Assembly (NCBI RefSeq): GCF_965279545.1
Contig: NZ_OZ257250.1
Span: 3,410,001-3,474,000, forward strand
Origin: Methylibium sp965279545
Lineage (GTDB): Bacteria > Pseudomonadota > Gammaproteobacteria > Burkholderiales > Burkholderiaceae_C
Direction: 5' to 3'
DNA length: 64,000 nucleotides
Shown: piece by piece, positions 62,940 to 64,000 of the stretch
Position numbering within the stretch: the first letter of the stretch is position 1
Layout: each line of letters begins with the position of its first letter
Position numbers and translations under genes: made by a program
Notes under the pieces: model-generated
The model's input: only the letters and a program-made list of their open reading frames with translations
Database searches by the model: none
Told to the model about the DNA's origin: nothing

Positions 62940-63104
62940 TCACCAACCGTTCTTCGGCGCAGGCACCTTGAGGCCACCACCGACCTGGCGCAACTGGCTC
63001 GCGTCCAGCGGTTGCGGAGCGGGCTGGGGCGCCACCTTCTGCTCGGCGCGCTTGGCTGCCTTGACATTGCTGAAACGTTCGGTGAATTGGCGGACGACGT
63101 GCAT
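62940..63104 (-). CDS. 54-residue double-glycine leader peptide, predicted exported peptide
   Basis: A small gene missed by length filters. AGGAG lies 6 bp before the ATG at 63104. The protein begins MHVVRQFTERFSNVKAAKR and ends LDASQLRQVGGG followed by LKVPAPKNGW. The leader has Leu at -12, Gln at -8, Leu at -7, Val at -4 and Gly-Gly at -2/-1, the standard double-glycine signature for C39 peptidases. Cleavage after Gly44 gives a 10-residue cationic peptide with Trp at the end. It is followed by the HlyD and PCAT genes, its obvious export machinery. The role could be bacteriocin or, given its shortness and the LuxR gene beside it, a signal. Confidence 0.8.
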   Translation of the reverse strand: MHVVRQFTERFSNVKAAKRAEQKVAPQPAPQPLDASQLRQVGGGLKVPAPKNGW

Positions 63105-63128
63105 GACTGCTCCTGACTGGCCTAGAGA

Positions 63129-63144
63129 CGCCGCCGAAGCGGCG
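63129..63144. promoter_or_regulatory. CGCCGC-TTCG-GCGGCG hairpin in the peptide leader
   Basis: On the minus strand a 6-bp GC stem with a TTCG tetraloop lies 24 bp before the peptide start codon. UUCG loops make very stable RNA hairpins. It may end or slow transcription from the LuxR gene, or protect the peptide mRNA. Confidence 0.5.
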
Positions 63145-63235
63145 GGCTGACCAGATTGAAACAGCCCCCACGATCAAGGGGTACTGGCAACTCTTACAGG
63201 GTGGAGGGAAAACCCCAGGCGCAGAAACCTCACCC

Positions 63236-63949
63236 TCAGCGAAGCAGGCCCAGCCGCAGCGCCTTCAGCACCGCCTGATGCTTGTTCGTGCATGCCAGTT
63301 TGTGCATGGCATTGCTGATGTGCAGCACCGCCGTGCGTTCGGAAATGCCCATGATCGCGCCCACCTCCCAGGCCGTCTTGCCGTCCATCGTCCAGCGCAG
63401 GCCGTCCAGCTCCCGTGGCGTCAACTTCGGCCGCTCGAGTTGCAGACGCTCCGGCACCAGCACTCGCATCGCCGTGTCTTGCGCATGCACGGCGAACAGC
63501 TGCAGGTCGGCAACGACGCGCGTCACCTCGCCACGGTCCTTGGGCAAGGCCTGGTCACGGTCCACGCCGATCACGAAGTGACGCCCTTCGGGCATGTGCA
63601 AGGCCAGACAGATGCCGGTGCGGAAGCCGAAACGGGCCTGCGCTTCCCACATCGCCCCTTGGCCGGCGGAAACGTAGGTGTTCTGATCCCAGATGATCGG
63701 CACGCTTTGGCGCTTGCAGTGCTGCATCACCGGATCCAAGCGCATGCTTTGCGGACTTTCTATCTCATCACGGAATGCATCCGGCGCGTTGTCGATGGCA
63801 ACGAACTCCGTCCCGCCCACAGGATGGTCCACCACCGTGATGGCCGAGACCGTCTCGAAGCCCAGCAGCTTCGCAAAACGAACGACCTCCCCGCGAAATT
63901 CATCGCGGTTGCGCGCCTCGAGCACCGATTGATAGCTGCCTTGCAGCAT
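63236..63949 (-). CDS. LuxR-family regulator with autoinducer-binding-type domain
   Basis: A 237-residue LuxR-type protein: autoinducer-binding-like domain (about 15-160) and C-terminal helix-turn-helix (LTPRELDGLRWTMDGKTAWEVGAIM split here; SERTAVLHISNAMHKL). Of the classic ligand residues, the Asp-Pro pair (LDPV), a later Trp (IIWD) and a Gly (RTGIC) are kept. The two aromatic residues equal to TraR Trp57 and Tyr61 are Phe and Ile. No LuxI synthase is in the window, so it is a LuxR solo here. It precedes the exported-peptide gene by 131 bp. Confidence 0.88.
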   Translation of the reverse strand: MLQGSYQSVLEARNRDEFRGEVVRFAKLLGFETVSAITVVDHPVGGTEFVAIDNAPDAFRDEIESPQSMRLDPVMQHCKRQSVPIIWDQNTYVSAGQGAMWEAQARFGFRTGICLALHMPEGRHFVIGVDRDQALPKDRGEVTRVVADLQLFAVHAQDTAMRVLVPERLQLERPKLTPRELDGLRWTMDGKTAWEVGAIMGISERTAVLHISNAMHKLACTNKHQAVLKALRLGLLR

Positions 63950-64000
63950 CCCGTTGTCTATTCCTGTGTTGTCAATCCCGCTCCGTGAAGGAATCGATGT
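63950..64000. other. Upstream edge of the luxR-type gene
   Basis: The 51 bases up to the window edge are outside any gene I can support. They probably hold part of the luxR promoter. Confidence 0.3.

Noticed and set aside
62890..62941. Second possible Gly-Gly peptide (MAVAGGAPTPSPAHEK) whose ATG overlaps the stop of the 54-aa gene
   Set aside because: Only 16 codons, no leader before the Gly-Gly and no ribosome-binding site; probably chance.

Overview
This 64 kb window is one contiguous piece of a GC-rich betaproteobacterial chromosome. It most resembles the Burkholderiales, in the Rubrivivax/Leptothrix/Methylibium neighbourhood. The basis is the gene content and protein style: UbiA, OxyR-KatG, PutA, PilT/PilU, a YraN-DiaA-DolP block, and ParABS beside mnmG/rsmG. 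This placement is inferred from reading the sequence, not from a search. Almost all of the window is coding. I saw no rRNA, tRNA, CRISPR array, phage or intact insertion sequence.

Layout, left to right. 1-8.3 kb: the end of recG, an OpgC-like membrane protein, an oxidative-stress block (oxyR, katG, dps-like) and ubiA. 8.3-9.9 kb: a visibly lower-GC island with a NYN-type RNase gene split by an in-frame amber codon, followed by a HEPN-like gene. 9.9-15.9 kb: glutamate dehydrogenase, proC and bifunctional putA, with the wreck of an Lrp-type regulator beside putA. 15.9-21.2 kb: a TonB receptor, the ada-alkB repair operon and a secreted HEYVH protein. 21.4-26.3 kb: a branched-chain amino-acid-type ABC transporter (livGFKHM) whose livH/livM junction was split by a palindromic element flanked by a 5-bp direct repeat. 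26.3-34 kb: a YggS-type PLP protein, pilT, a cyclic-nucleotide-binding protein, pilU, an oxidoreductase, and the dolP-diaA-yraN/rsmI block. 34-41.5 kb: tldD, threonine ammonia-lyase, DAHP synthase behind an aromatic leader-peptide attenuator, an EF-hand protein, a cobalamin adenosyltransferase, a FAD-linked D-lactate/glycolate-type dehydrogenase and a methyltransferase. 41.5-47.7 kb: a GGDEF-like protein with a degenerate signature, then the PrkA-YeaH-SpoVR stress operon. 48-55.1 kb: mnmG-rsmG-vapBC-parA-GNAT-hydrolase-parB, with one perfect and one near-perfect parS site inside mnmG and rsmG. 55.3-59.3 kb: the trehalose operon otsB-GH15-otsA. 59.4-64 kb: a peptide-export cassette.

The most interesting locus is the right-hand end. 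A LuxR-type regulator is followed on the same strand by an overlooked 54-codon gene with a canonical double-glycine leader and a predicted 10-residue mature peptide. Next come an HlyD-type adaptor and a C39-peptidase ABC exporter with an intact Cys-His-Asp triad. This looks like a complete system for making, trimming and exporting a very short peptide, possibly a signal. The second strong observation is the attenuator before DAHP synthase: a 26-codon leader with seven aromatic residues among eight consecutive codons, ahead of a strong intrinsic terminator and with a plausible antiterminator pairing.
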